Of a stretch of DNA of 6,813 nucleotides, positions 1-5,692 are shown in pieces (the first letter of the stretch is position 1; the number at the start of each line of letters is the position of its first letter). A program made the position numbers and the translations under genes. The stretch is from Nitrospira sp. GTDB lineage: Bacteria > Nitrospirota > Nitrospiria > Nitrospirales > Nitrospiraceae. Under the pieces are notes generated by a model that was given only the letters and a program-made list of their open reading frames with translations, was not told where the DNA came from and did no database searches. Where the stretch lies: assembly GCA_025360665.1 (NCBI GenBank), contig JANYBU010000111.1:1-6813 (forward strand), given 5' to 3'.

Positions 1-738
1 CATTTTGACAACCTGGCCATGTTGTGGTCGATGGGCAAGGATTCGACCGTCCTCTTGTGGTTGGCCAGAAAGGCATTTTTCGGCCATGTCCCGTTCCCCC
101 TGCTGCACGTCGACACGAGCTACAAAATCCCCGCCATGATCGAATATCGAGATCGAGTGGCCCGTGAGTGGGGCCTCAAATTGGTCGTGGGGCAGAACAA
201 GGAAGCGCTCGCGGCTGGGATGAATCATACGCTGGGGCGCGTCAACTGTTGCACAGCCTTGAAAACCAATGGGCTCAAGCAACTGATCGAACAAAAGGGC
301 TATACGGGCATCATTCTCGGGGTGCGGGCAGACGAGGAAGGGACGAGAGCCAAGGAGCGCTACTTCTCGCCGCGTGACAAACATGGCGATTGGGATTTCC
401 GCGATCAACCGCCGGAGCTCTGGGATCAATTCAAGACGACCTTTCCTCCTGGAACGCACATCCGGATCCACCCCCTGTTGGATTGGACGGAGATCAATAT
501 TTGGGAATACATCAAGTCCGAGAACATTCCCTTCATCGATCTCTATCTCGACAAGGGGGAGGGGACTCGCTATCGCAGTCTCGGTTGCGCGCCCTGCACG
601 ACGCCGATCAAATCGACGGCGAAGTCCGTGGACGACATTATTGACGAGTTGCGGCACACCACGGTAGCGGAGCGATCGGGTCGTGCGCAGGATGAAGGGC
701 GCGGGATGGAGCTGCTCCGAAAAGACGGGTACATGTAG
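1..738 (+). CDS. cysD: Sulfate adenylyltransferase subunit 2 (CysD-like), 5' end missing
   Basis: This is the small, catalytic subunit of ATP sulfurylase. It makes adenosine 5'-phosphosulfate (APS) from ATP and sulfate in the cytoplasm, driven by the GTPase partner CysN, which follows. The frame is open from base 1, so the first roughly 25-30 codons lie outside the window; 245 residues are visible. Evidence includes the N-type ATP pyrophosphatase loop SMGKDST at bases 28-48, then the CysD-like blocks PFPLLHVDTSYK, TRAKERYFSPRD and HPLLDWTEINIWEYI, and the C-terminal TTVAERSGR...GMELLRKDGYM. It lacks the insert of about 30 residues that E. coli CysD has before its LGC motif. It is odd in having CC at codons 83-84 and CAPC at codons 196-199, the cysteine pattern of Fe-S APS reductases. 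The reductase C-terminal catalytic cysteine motif (ECGLH type) is absent and cysN follows, so CysD is preferred over CysH. Confidence 0.9.
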   Translation, partial: HFDNLAMLWSMGKDSTVLLWLARKAFFGHVPFPLLHVDTSYKIPAMIEYRDRVAREWGLKLVVGQNKEALAAGMNHTLGRVNCCTALKTNGLKQLIEQKGYTGIILGVRADEEGTRAKERYFSPRDKHGDWDFRDQPPELWDQFKTTFPPGTHIRIHPLLDWTEINIWEYIKSENIPFIDLYLDKGEGTRYRSLGCAPCTTPIKSTAKSVDDIIDELRHTTVAERSGRAQDEGRGMELLRKDGYM

Positions 739-739
739 C

Positions 740-909
740 GAGGACGATGAAAAAGACCCCCAACTTTGTTCTCGGCTCGTCGAAATCCTCAACGCACCCC
801 ACTCGGGAAAAAAGCTGTTCCGACAGCTCGTGGTTGGGTGGGTGGGAATGCGACGCCTCCGGTTTCGATTCGCCTCGGGCCTCGTTGGGTGGTCTTTTTG
901 ATCATCCTC
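740..909. repeat. Terminal-inverted-repeat element, copy 1 (cysD-cysN gap)
   Basis: This element of about 170 bp fills nearly the whole gap between cysD and cysN. Its left end (740-758, GAGGACGATGAAAAAGACC) and right end (891-909) are inverted repeats matching at 17 of 19 positions, and the pairing continues inward through CCCAAC/GTTGGG. Internally it shares GTTCTCG, CCTCAACG and ACCCCA, in the same order and near-equal spacing, with the element at 2773-2895, so the two are diverged members of one family. It starts one base after the cysD stop codon. The cysN ribosome binding site lies just beyond its right end. It has no coding capacity; the short frames through it look spurious. If cysD and cysN are co-transcribed, it would form a long hairpin in the mRNA between them. 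Confidence 0.75.
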
Positions 910-926
910 AATAAGGCAACACCACC

Positions 927-2771
927 ATGGACAATCAAACCCAGAAACCATCTGACAATCTGAACATCGTCATCGTCGGGCATGTGGACCACGGGAAGTC
1001 CACCTTGCTGGGGCGTCTCTATGCCGACACGGGATCGTTGCCGGATGGCAAGCTCGAAAAGGTCCAAGCCATCTGCCGGCAACAGGGGAAGGAATTCGAG
1101 TACGCGTTCCTATTCGATGCATTTCTAGAAGAACAAGAACAAGGTATCACTATCGATACGGCTCGGACGTTCTTCGGCTGGAAGGGTCGGCACTACATCA
1201 TCATCGATGCGCCGGGGCACAAGGAGTTTCTCAAGAACATGATCTCCGGGGCGGCCCGGGCCGAGGGAGCGTTGCTATTGATCGATGCCTTGGAGGGCGT
1301 GAAGGAGCAGTCCAAGAAACATGGCTATCTCTTGTCGCTCCTGGGCGTGCGCCAGTTTGCCGTCGTCGTGAACAAGATGGATCTGGTCGGCTATCGGCAG
1401 GATGTGTTCGCTGGGATCGAAAAGGAATATCGGGAGTTCCTGGGGCAGTTCAAGGCGGTTCCACAGCAAATCATTCCGGTCAGTGCCAAGCTCGGAGATA
1501 ATATCGCCAACCGGAGCGAGCAGATGTCATGGTACAGCGGCCCGACCGTGCTGGATGCGCTCAGTGCTTTTCGAAAGGAACCAGGACGATCCGAACAGCC
1601 GCTTCGCCTGCCGGTGCAGGATGTGTACAAGTTCGACGCCCGCCGCATCATTGCCGGACGCGTCACGGCAGGGCAATTGAAAGTCGGTGATTCCCTGGTT
1701 TTCTCGCCATCGAACAAGCGGGCGACGGTCAAATCTATTGAAGCGTTCAATAGTGATCCCCCGCCAGTAGAAGGCCATGCAGGCCAGTCAGTCGGTGTCA
1801 CACTCGATGAACAGATCTTTGTCGAACGAGGAGAGGTCGCTTCGCATCAGGAGCAACTCCCACTGGTGTCGACGGCCTTTCGAGCGAATGTATTCTGGCT
1901 GGGCCGGAAGCCGTTGGAACGGGGGCGGCGATACCAGCTCAGAGTGGCGACGAAGGAAGTGGATTGCGAAGTGGCCACCATTCACCGGATCATCGACACG
2001 ATGGATTTGGCCCAGCAGCAAGGCAGCAGCGTGGTGAATAGGAATCAGGTTGCTGAATTGACGATTCGGGCCAAAGCGACAGTCGCATTCGATCTCTCGG
2101 CCTCGTTTGAGGCGACGGGCCGGTTTGTCCTCGTGGATGAGTATGACATTGCCGGTGGCGGTATCGTGACAGAACTGGTTCATGACGATCAGGAGTTTCT
2201 CCGCGAAGAAGCTCGGCAGCGCGATTTTGCTTGGGTGAAGGGTGAGGTTGGCGTCGAGGATCGCGCGCAGCAGTATGGTCACCGAGCCGCCATTGTGTTG
2301 GTGACCGGGGGGCGACATACGGGGAAGTCCTTCCTTGCCAGGACCATTGAGGCCAGGCTTGTGGCAGACGGCCGGCATGCGTACTTGCTCGACGGAGGGA
2401 ATCTCCGCCGCGGGCTTGATGCAGACCTCTCGGAAGGAGAACGAGGGCAGGCGACCGAGATGGCTCGCCGTTATGGCGAAGTGGCGAGGTTGCTTGTCGA
2501 TACCGGGTTGATCGTGGTCTCGACGACCAATCCCTTCGGCATGGCCTATGTCGAAGCGGCACAGGCTATTCGGACGCTTGTCCATCCGGTTCCAGTCATC
2601 GCCATTCACATGAGCAAGACGCCCGAAGAAGTCCCACCCAATACGGATATCGTGTTGTCGGGCCCGGCAGACTTTGATGCGGCCACTCGTCGAATTCTTG
2701 AGGAACTCAAGCGCCGTGGAGTCCTGGCACAGGCGATCGGGGCTAAGCCGACCTTTCAGGATTCAATCTAA
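927..2771 (+). CDS. cysN: Sulfate adenylyltransferase subunit 1 (CysN GTPase) with degenerate APS-kinase-like C-terminus
   Basis: This is an EF-Tu-like GTPase whose GTP hydrolysis drives APS synthesis by CysD. The 614 residues fit the length of CysN-CysC fusions rather than CysN alone (about 475). GTPase motifs are G1 GHVDHGKST (18-26), G2 GITIDTAR (73-80), G3 DAPGHKEF (94-101), G4 NKMD (149-152) and G5 SAK (186-188). The beta-barrel domains run to about residue 430. The C-terminal part resembles APS kinase: a Walker A GGRHTGKS (461-468), then LDGGNLRRGL where active enzymes have LDGDN(V/L/I)R. The FSPYR-type motif is replaced by TNPFG, and the region after it is shortened and does not resemble the usual substrate-binding segment. 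I infer that CysN activity is kept and kinase activity is doubtful. The ATG start has a weak AAGG at 913-916, ten bases upstream. The gene lies 188 bases after cysD. Confidence 0.93.
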   Translation: MDNQTQKPSDNLNIVIVGHVDHGKSTLLGRLYADTGSLPDGKLEKVQAICRQQGKEFEYAFLFDAFLEEQEQGITIDTARTFFGWKGRHYIIIDAPGHKEFLKNMISGAARAEGALLLIDALEGVKEQSKKHGYLLSLLGVRQFAVVVNKMDLVGYRQDVFAGIEKEYREFLGQFKAVPQQIIPVSAKLGDNIANRSEQMSWYSGPTVLDALSAFRKEPGRSEQPLRLPVQDVYKFDARRIIAGRVTAGQLKVGDSLVFSPSNKRATVKSIEAFNSDPPPVEGHAGQSVGVTLDEQIFVERGEVASHQEQLPLVSTAFRANVFWLGRKPLERGRRYQLRVATKEVDCEVATIHRIIDTMDLAQQQGSSVVNRNQVAELTIRAKATVAFDLSASFEATGRFVLVDEYDIAGGGIVTELVHDDQEFLREEARQRDFAWVKGEVGVEDRAQQYGHRAAIVLVTGGRHTGKSFLARTIEARLVADGRHAYLLDGGNLRRGLDADLSEGERGQATEMARRYGEVARLLVDTGLIVVSTTNPFGMAYVEAAQAIRTLVHPVPVIAIHMSKTPEEVPPNTDIVLSGPADFDAATRRILEELKRRGVLAQAIGAKPTFQDSI

Positions 2772-2772
2772 T

Positions 2773-2895
2773 AGGATGCTGAAAAAGTCCGCCAGCATCG
2801 TTCTCGCATCGTTCAGGCCCTCAACGTACCCCAGAGGGTACGTCTCCGGGCCTTCACTCGCTGCGGCCTTGCTGGACGAACTTTTTGAGCATCCT
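2773..2895. repeat. Terminal-inverted-repeat element, copy 2 (after cysN)
   Basis: This 123-bp element begins two bases after the cysN stop codon. The left arm (2773-2796, starting AGGATGCTGAAAAAGTCC) and right arm (2871-2895, ending CTTTTTGAGCATCCT) are near-perfect inverted repeats. At the centre is a perfect 8-bp stem ACGTACCC/GGGTACGT around the tetraloop CAGA (2824-2843), so the whole element can fold into a long hairpin or cruciform. It is related to the copy at 740-909. I associate this type of element (GGATGCTGAAAAAGTCC ends) with repeats scattered in Nitrospira genomes; that is memory, not a search result. It resembles a MITE or REP-like element, with no transposase here. It could also act as a 3' mRNA stabiliser or terminator for cysN. 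Confidence 0.8.
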
Positions 2896-3049
2896 GTTGG
2901 GCCAACTACCAGAAGAACTGCAACTGACAGAAATGGTAAAGTTTGTCGCGTATGTTTCGGGAGGACCGATGGCGTGTTATGCGTATAGAAATTGGCAGAT
3001 CCAGCTCTTATGCGGATCCGCTTGAACATTGTTAAACCGCCCAAGAAAT

Positions 3050-3538
3050 ATGCGCACGGAGCATAAGAAAGGGATCGGCGAGATTGCCGTTTTCTTTCGC
3101 TTTCTCAAGGAGGCGAACCTCCCTGTTGCTCCAGAAAGTGTCGAGAAGAGAGTTCCTCCCGAGCCTGATCTCGTATGCGTCCACGCCTCGGAAGGAGCTG
3201 TGGCTTTTGAGCTTGTGGAGTTGTGCGACCCAAATCTTGCGCGGGCCTTCGCCAAGGCAGACGACGGCTACATTCGCACTTCCGACCCATCTGCTCGAAT
3301 TGTGGCGAAGAAGCTGCGGCGGAAGTATAGAACTGCCCTCCCTGTAGAACTTCTTTGTTACACGGCCGGCCGAATCATCACGCCCGACAATGTGATTCTG
3401 CCGACGATCAAGCCCTTTCTGCGCTCCTGGCGGCATACGTTTCGCAGGGCTTGGCTGCTTGGTCGAAAGGGCGTGTATCCGATATGGAATTGGAGTAACA
3501 ATCGCGTGTGGCGTGTGCGTGAACGTCAATCTTCCTAA
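3050..3538 (+). CDS. Hypothetical protein, putative cassette gene 1
   Basis: The product is a 162-residue basic protein of unknown function. The ATG at 3050 is preferred; a TTG at 3029 is in frame but falls inside a core-like heptamer region and has no better ribosome site. The only site near 3050 is a weak AAGAA five bases or less upstream. The N-terminal third is helical (GEIAVFFRFLKEANLP). It is followed by EPDL (38-41) and a short strand FELVEL (53-58), then a mixed region and an Arg/Trp-rich tail. The spaced E11...P39-D40...E54 arrangement is reminiscent of PD-(D/E)XK nuclease folds, but the lysine of the ExK motif is absent (E54-L-V-E57), so this is only a suggestion. There is no signal peptide or clear membrane segment. 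No clear attC was found after it. Confidence 0.65.
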   Translation: MRTEHKKGIGEIAVFFRFLKEANLPVAPESVEKRVPPEPDLVCVHASEGAVAFELVELCDPNLARAFAKADDGYIRTSDPSARIVAKKLRRKYRTALPVELLCYTAGRIITPDNVILPTIKPFLRSWRHTFRRAWLLGRKGVYPIWNWSNNRVWRVRERQSS

Positions 3539-3601
3539 ACCTGCCGCTGACGTGCGCGGCGCTCATGAGAATCGCTAGGCCGCGAAAAGGAGTGCCATCC
3601 A

Positions 3602-4048
3602 ATGTCTCTCGATTCGGTTCGCAAGCATATTCGCGCGGCACTTGACGATGTAGTCGCGTCCGAAAAGAGGCGTCTGCACGAGTTCTACGACAAGAGTGAC
3701 GCAACCATTGCAAGCCGAATCGGAATCATGCGTCCGGTTATTAATGCACTCGAAGCCCTCCGAGGAGAAGTCTCTGACGTGAAAGGTTTAACGATAAGTA
3801 GTGCTAGTCACGGACACATGGCGACAATCGAGATGAAGGGCGGCGCCTCCACCCAAACGCTTTCAATCTCTACGTCCTACGACAACTCACAATTCGAGAT
3901 ACAAGAGAGAACCAGTTACTCGTTCGATGCCGAGACATCGGAGTTGACGCACAGGTTATCGAGGGCCGAAGAAGTTCTCGAGCGTGTGGTTGAAGCTGTC
4001 GGCAAGCATGTCGCCTCAACGGAGGTCTTGGGCGAGCGTCGGAAGTAG
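3602..4048 (+). CDS. Hypothetical protein, cassette gene 2
   Basis: The product is a 148-residue protein that I do not recognise. The start is well supported: AAAAGGAG at 3585-3592 lies nine bases before the ATG. The layout suggests a helical N-terminus (residues 1-55, charged, with KRRLHEFYDKSDATIASRIG), a central part rich in beta-branched and Ser/Thr residues (about 62-107, GLTISSASHGH...TSYSFDAE), and a C-terminal amphipathic helix (about 111-140, SELTHRLSRAEEVLERVVEAVGK). It is cytoplasmic by appearance, with no signal peptide, no membrane segment and no cysteines. It is followed 26 bases later by the best attC in the window, which makes it the payload of a cassette whose 3' end is at 4131. 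The 5' end of that cassette may be at the degenerate heptamer GCTAGGC (3574-3580), 21 bases before the ATG, or the cassette may include the preceding gene. Confidence 0.75.
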   Translation: MSLDSVRKHIRAALDDVVASEKRRLHEFYDKSDATIASRIGIMRPVINALEALRGEVSDVKGLTISSASHGHMATIEMKGGASTQTLSISTSYDNSQFEIQERTSYSFDAETSELTHRLSRAEEVLERVVEAVGKHVASTEVLGERRK

Positions 4049-4074
4049 CCTATGAATCACGAGAACAAGATGCG

Positions 4075-4137
4075 GTTTAACCATCCGGTCAACGGCGACG
4101 GGCCGCGAGCGGCCCGCGCGTTACCGGCACGTTATGC
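4075..4137 (+). other. attC recombination site (integron cassette)
   Basis: This 63-bp imperfect inverted repeat has all the expected attC parts. R'' is GTTTAAC (4075-4081), fitting RYYYAAC. After a 3-base spacer comes L'' CCGGTCAACG (4085-4094). L' is CGTTACCGG (4119-4127), and after another 3-base spacer comes R' GTTATGC (4131-4137), close to GTTRRRY. L'' and L' pair perfectly except for one extra base, C4090, which gives an unpaired G on the bottom strand, as in the folded attC recognised by IntI. The centre is an 8-bp perfect stem CGGGCCGC/GCGGCCCG with a GA loop (4099-4116). The cut point would be between G4131 and T4132. The next gene starts 10 bases after R'. Confidence 0.85.
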
Positions 4138-4630
4138 GAATTGAAGTATGGGTCTTGTGAGACTGACTAAGTTCGAGGTTGCCGAGAAACAACTCGCAAA
4201 GGCGATCGAGTTGTTTTGCGCGCAAGAGCCACTACCAGCTATTACGCTGGCAGGCGCCGCGGAGGAGATACTTGGGAAGCTCGTGAAGGATGGTGGCGGC
4301 CTTAACGCCCTTGAGGAAGAGGTGAAGGATCGGTGCGACTTCTATCAGACCGTGTTTGGTCACTCCGGCGATACAAAGGTTTTTACTGACCTGATGAACA
4401 ATCCAAGAAACGAACTTAAGCACCGCATGTCTGGCAACCCTTTGGAGCTCAATCTGGAGGAAGAAGCCGTTAACTTGATCCAGCGGGCAATCGACAACTT
4501 TCAGAGGCTGCGACCGGGTCCTAATACGATGTTCCAGCGATTCGAAGATGAAGCGGCGGCCTGGTACCGCCGATTCAGTGAACAAATCGCATTGCAACGG
4601 CTCCAGAGGAGTCGCGGCTGAGTTTATTCG
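4132..4630 (+). mobile_element. Putative 499-bp integron cassette carrying the HEPN-like gene
   Basis: The unit between the two presumed crossover points (G|TT of GTTATGC at 4131/4132 and of GTTAGGC at 4630/4631) holds a single gene on the + strand and almost no spare sequence: 16 bases before the start codon, with the stop codon inside the 3' recombination site. One gene, minimal flanks and a recombination site at the 3' end is the usual cassette design. It depends on the weaker site at 4577-4636 being a true or formerly true attC. Confidence 0.55.
4148..4621 (+). CDS. Small helical protein with HEPN-like RxxxxH motif, cassette gene 3
   Basis: The product is a 157-residue, mainly helical protein. 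I recognise the overall type (AITLAGAAEEILGKLV at 31-46, later LEEEAVNLIQRAIDNF at about 103-118) as a widespread uncharacterised family, but no named function. Helix 1 (TKFEVAEKQLAKAIELF) and the AITLAGAAEEILGK helix, followed by NNPRNELKH, resemble a HEPN fold. R87 and H92 give the R-x4-H motif that forms the RNase active site in many HEPN toxins and CRISPR or abortive-infection proteins. That link is inference from motif and helix order only. The ATG at 4148 has only a weak GAAG close upstream (4143-4146), as is common for cassette genes read from an outside promoter. The last 15 codons lie inside the attC-like hairpin. It has no signal peptide or membrane segment. Confidence 0.75.
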   Translation: MGLVRLTKFEVAEKQLAKAIELFCAQEPLPAITLAGAAEEILGKLVKDGGGLNALEEEVKDRCDFYQTVFGHSGDTKVFTDLMNNPRNELKHRMSGNPLELNLEEEAVNLIQRAIDNFQRLRPGPNTMFQRFEDEAAAWYRRFSEQIALQRLQRSRG

Positions 4631-4636
4631 TTAGGC
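4577..4636 (+). other. Degenerate attC-like site at the end of the cassette region
   Basis: The right end is GTTAGGC (4630-4636), an exact GTTRRRY integron core. The 60 bases ending there form an imperfect hairpin centred at 4606: GAACAAA (4580-4586) pairs with TTTATTC (4623-4629) at six of seven positions, and CTCC/GGAG (4601-4604 with 4608-4611) forms the tip around AGA. The length is near that of the good site at 4075-4137 and the tip lies at the exact midpoint. Against it, the left end AGTGAAC does not fit RYYYAAC beyond the AAC, and the middle has several mismatches. It overlaps the end of the preceding gene. Confidence 0.5.
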
Positions 4637-4676
4637 AGCGGAAGGTGCTCCATCTGGTGGACTGGAAGTGCGGAGT

Positions 4677-4706
4677 TTGACTCCCCTGAAATCCCTGTGT
4701 TACGGT
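4677..4706 (+). promoter_or_regulatory. Putative sigma70-type promoter for mrp
   Basis: A -35 box TTGACT (4677-4682) is followed after 18 bases by TACGGT (4701-4706), with TGT directly before it as an extended -10. The predicted start of transcription is near 4713, giving a leader of about 35 bases with AAGGGG (4734-4739) seven bases before the mrp ATG. The -10 hexamer itself matches TATAAT only at three positions. Support comes from the nearly identical arrangement at 6571-6600: both have TTGAC, then ten bases after the hexamer, CCCTGTG(C/T)TACG. Confidence 0.5.
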
Positions 4707-4746
4707 CATCCTTTGTGTATTCGCCCAGTTAGCAAGGGGTTCCCGC

Positions 4747-5667
4747 ATGGCGGTTGAAAAAGATCTGAAGGCCATTCTTGGCAAATTGAAGTATTCAGAC
4801 GACGCCAAGGTCCTCGCACAAATCTCGGAAAATACCAAACAGGTCCATGCTCGCATGGCTGGCATCAAGCACAAGCTGGTGGTCATGAGCGGAAAAGGCG
4901 GCGTGGGCAAGAGCATGACCACGGTCAACTTGGCGTTGGCCTTTGCTCGGCAGGGAGCGAAAGTTGGACTGTTAGACGTGGATCTGAACGGACCCTGTGT
5001 GCCTCGCATGTTGGGGTTACACGGCCAGTCGTTGACCATGGGGCCTGCGGGAGCGATTCCCCCGGTCGGGCCGCTCGGGGTGAAAGTCGCGTCGATGGAC
5101 TTCTTCTTGGATGATGCATCGCCGGTTCGTTGGAAAGGGCCGATGGATGTCAGCCCGGTGTGGTTGGGGCTGATGGAAATGAATGTCATTCGAGAGTTCT
5201 TGGCCGATGTCGTCTGGGGTGAGCTCGATTATCTGTTGGTCGATCTCCCTCCGGGTGCCGCAGCGGACAAGCCGCCGGTCATTGCCGGGTTTATCCCTGA
5301 CCTGGCAGGAGCGATTGTCGTCACGACGCCATCAGAGGTGGCATCGGATGTGGTGCAGAAGTCGGTCACCTATGCCCGCGACATAGGTATCAAGGTCATG
5401 GGCATGGTCGAGAATATGAGCGAGTATCGCTGTCCTTCTTGTGGTGAAGTGAACGAGTTGTTCGAAGGCAACACCGAGGCGATGTGTGAGATGCTGGATT
5501 TACCGTTGCTCGGACGGATTCCATTCGACCGGAAGCTTGCTCGCACCTTCGACAAGGGGGAGCCGTTGCTCGACGAAACCTATCCGACGATTCAACGGTA
5601 CCAGGAAATTGCCGGGCGCATCAGGACGCTCATCGATTACAAGAAGGTGCTCGCCGATAAGCTGTGA
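4747..5667 (+). CDS. mrp: Mrp/ApbC (NBP35-like) iron-sulfur carrier P-loop ATPase
   Basis: The product is a 306-residue cytoplasmic ATPase of the Mrp/ApbC/NUBP family, which binds and transfers Fe-S clusters to apoproteins as a dimer. Seen in the sequence are the deviant Walker A SGKGGVGKS (48-56), the switch I block DVDLNGPCVPRMLG, the switch II/Walker B block VDLPPG (165-170), and the CPSC pair (C229, C232) that bridges a cluster at the dimer interface. The N-terminal MIP18/DUF59 domain of many bacterial Mrp proteins is absent; instead there is a short charged helical stretch (residues 4-38). Two positions differ from the usual form: GPC in place of GPS after the D-x-D, and PPGAAAD in place of PPGTGD. 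The ATG is supported by AAGGGG seven bases upstream. The next gene starts 25 bases downstream, so the two are probably co-transcribed. Confidence 0.92.
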   Translation: MAVEKDLKAILGKLKYSDDAKVLAQISENTKQVHARMAGIKHKLVVMSGKGGVGKSMTTVNLALAFARQGAKVGLLDVDLNGPCVPRMLGLHGQSLTMGPAGAIPPVGPLGVKVASMDFFLDDASPVRWKGPMDVSPVWLGLMEMNVIREFLADVVWGELDYLLVDLPPGAAADKPPVIAGFIPDLAGAIVVTTPSEVASDVVQKSVTYARDIGIKVMGMVENMSEYRCPSCGEVNELFEGNTEAMCEMLDLPLLGRIPFDRKLARTFDKGEPLLDETYPTIQRYQEIAGRIRTLIDYKKVLADKL

Positions 5668-5692
5668 TGTCACGTACCAAAGAGGAGATGCC

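Larger units (their letters stand above)
2896..4636 (+). mobile_element. Integron gene-cassette remnant without integrase (CALIN-like)
   Basis: Three small unrelated genes, all on the + strand, sit between the conserved cysN and mrp genes. A well-formed attC lies after the second (4075-4137), and a degenerate attC-like hairpin with the canonical core GTTAGGC lies after the third (4577-4636). The attC orientation, core site at the 3' side of the genes, matches cassettes read on the + strand. No tyrosine recombinase is present, so if other sites exist nearby this would be called an attC cluster lacking integrase. The left edge is uncertain: I set it at the end of the repeat. The non-coding stretch 2896-3049 contains core-like heptamers at 2896 (GTTGGGC), 2976 (GTTATGC) and 3031 (GTTAAAC), but none sits in a convincing attC fold. 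The right edge at the core GTTAGGC is better supported. Confidence 0.6.

Noticed and set aside
1788..2609. Long antisense open frame of 273 codons within cysN
   Set aside because: It lies opposite a well-conserved GTPase/kinase-like coding region, shows no recognisable domain, and is the expected shadow of a GC-rich gene.
2896..2906. GTTGGGCCAAC near-palindrome directly after the repeat
   Set aside because: It matches GTTRRRY, but it is only 11 bases long and has no attC arms; it could equally be part of the repeat's flank.
2976..3037. GTTATGC (2976) and GTTAAAC (3031) as the left edge of the cassette array
   Set aside because: Each heptamer resembles a core, but no R'' partner or paired arms could be found for either; the small GATCC/GGATC hairpin near 2998-3018 is not placed correctly.
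2763..3044. Antisense frame that looks like a short lipoprotein (LLVVGPTGC then Ser/Lys/Ala)
   Set aside because: Most of it is translated from the inverted-repeat element, and it has no family resemblance; such frames through repeats are usually spurious.
3029..3049. TTG start at 3029 for the first small gene
   Set aside because: It gives only seven extra residues and no better ribosome site; the ATG at 3050 is simpler.
3574..3580. GCTAGGC as core of an attC between the first and second small genes
   Set aside because: It differs from GTTRRRY at the invariant second base, and I found no matching L''/L' arms; a 6-bp stem (3555-3560 with 3579-3584) does not have attC geometry. Possibly a fully decayed site.
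5486..5692. Upstream in-frame extension of the zinc-ribbon/PCP_red gene into mrp
   Set aside because: It overlaps well-conserved mrp codons and ignores the strong AGAGGAG before the ATG at 5693.
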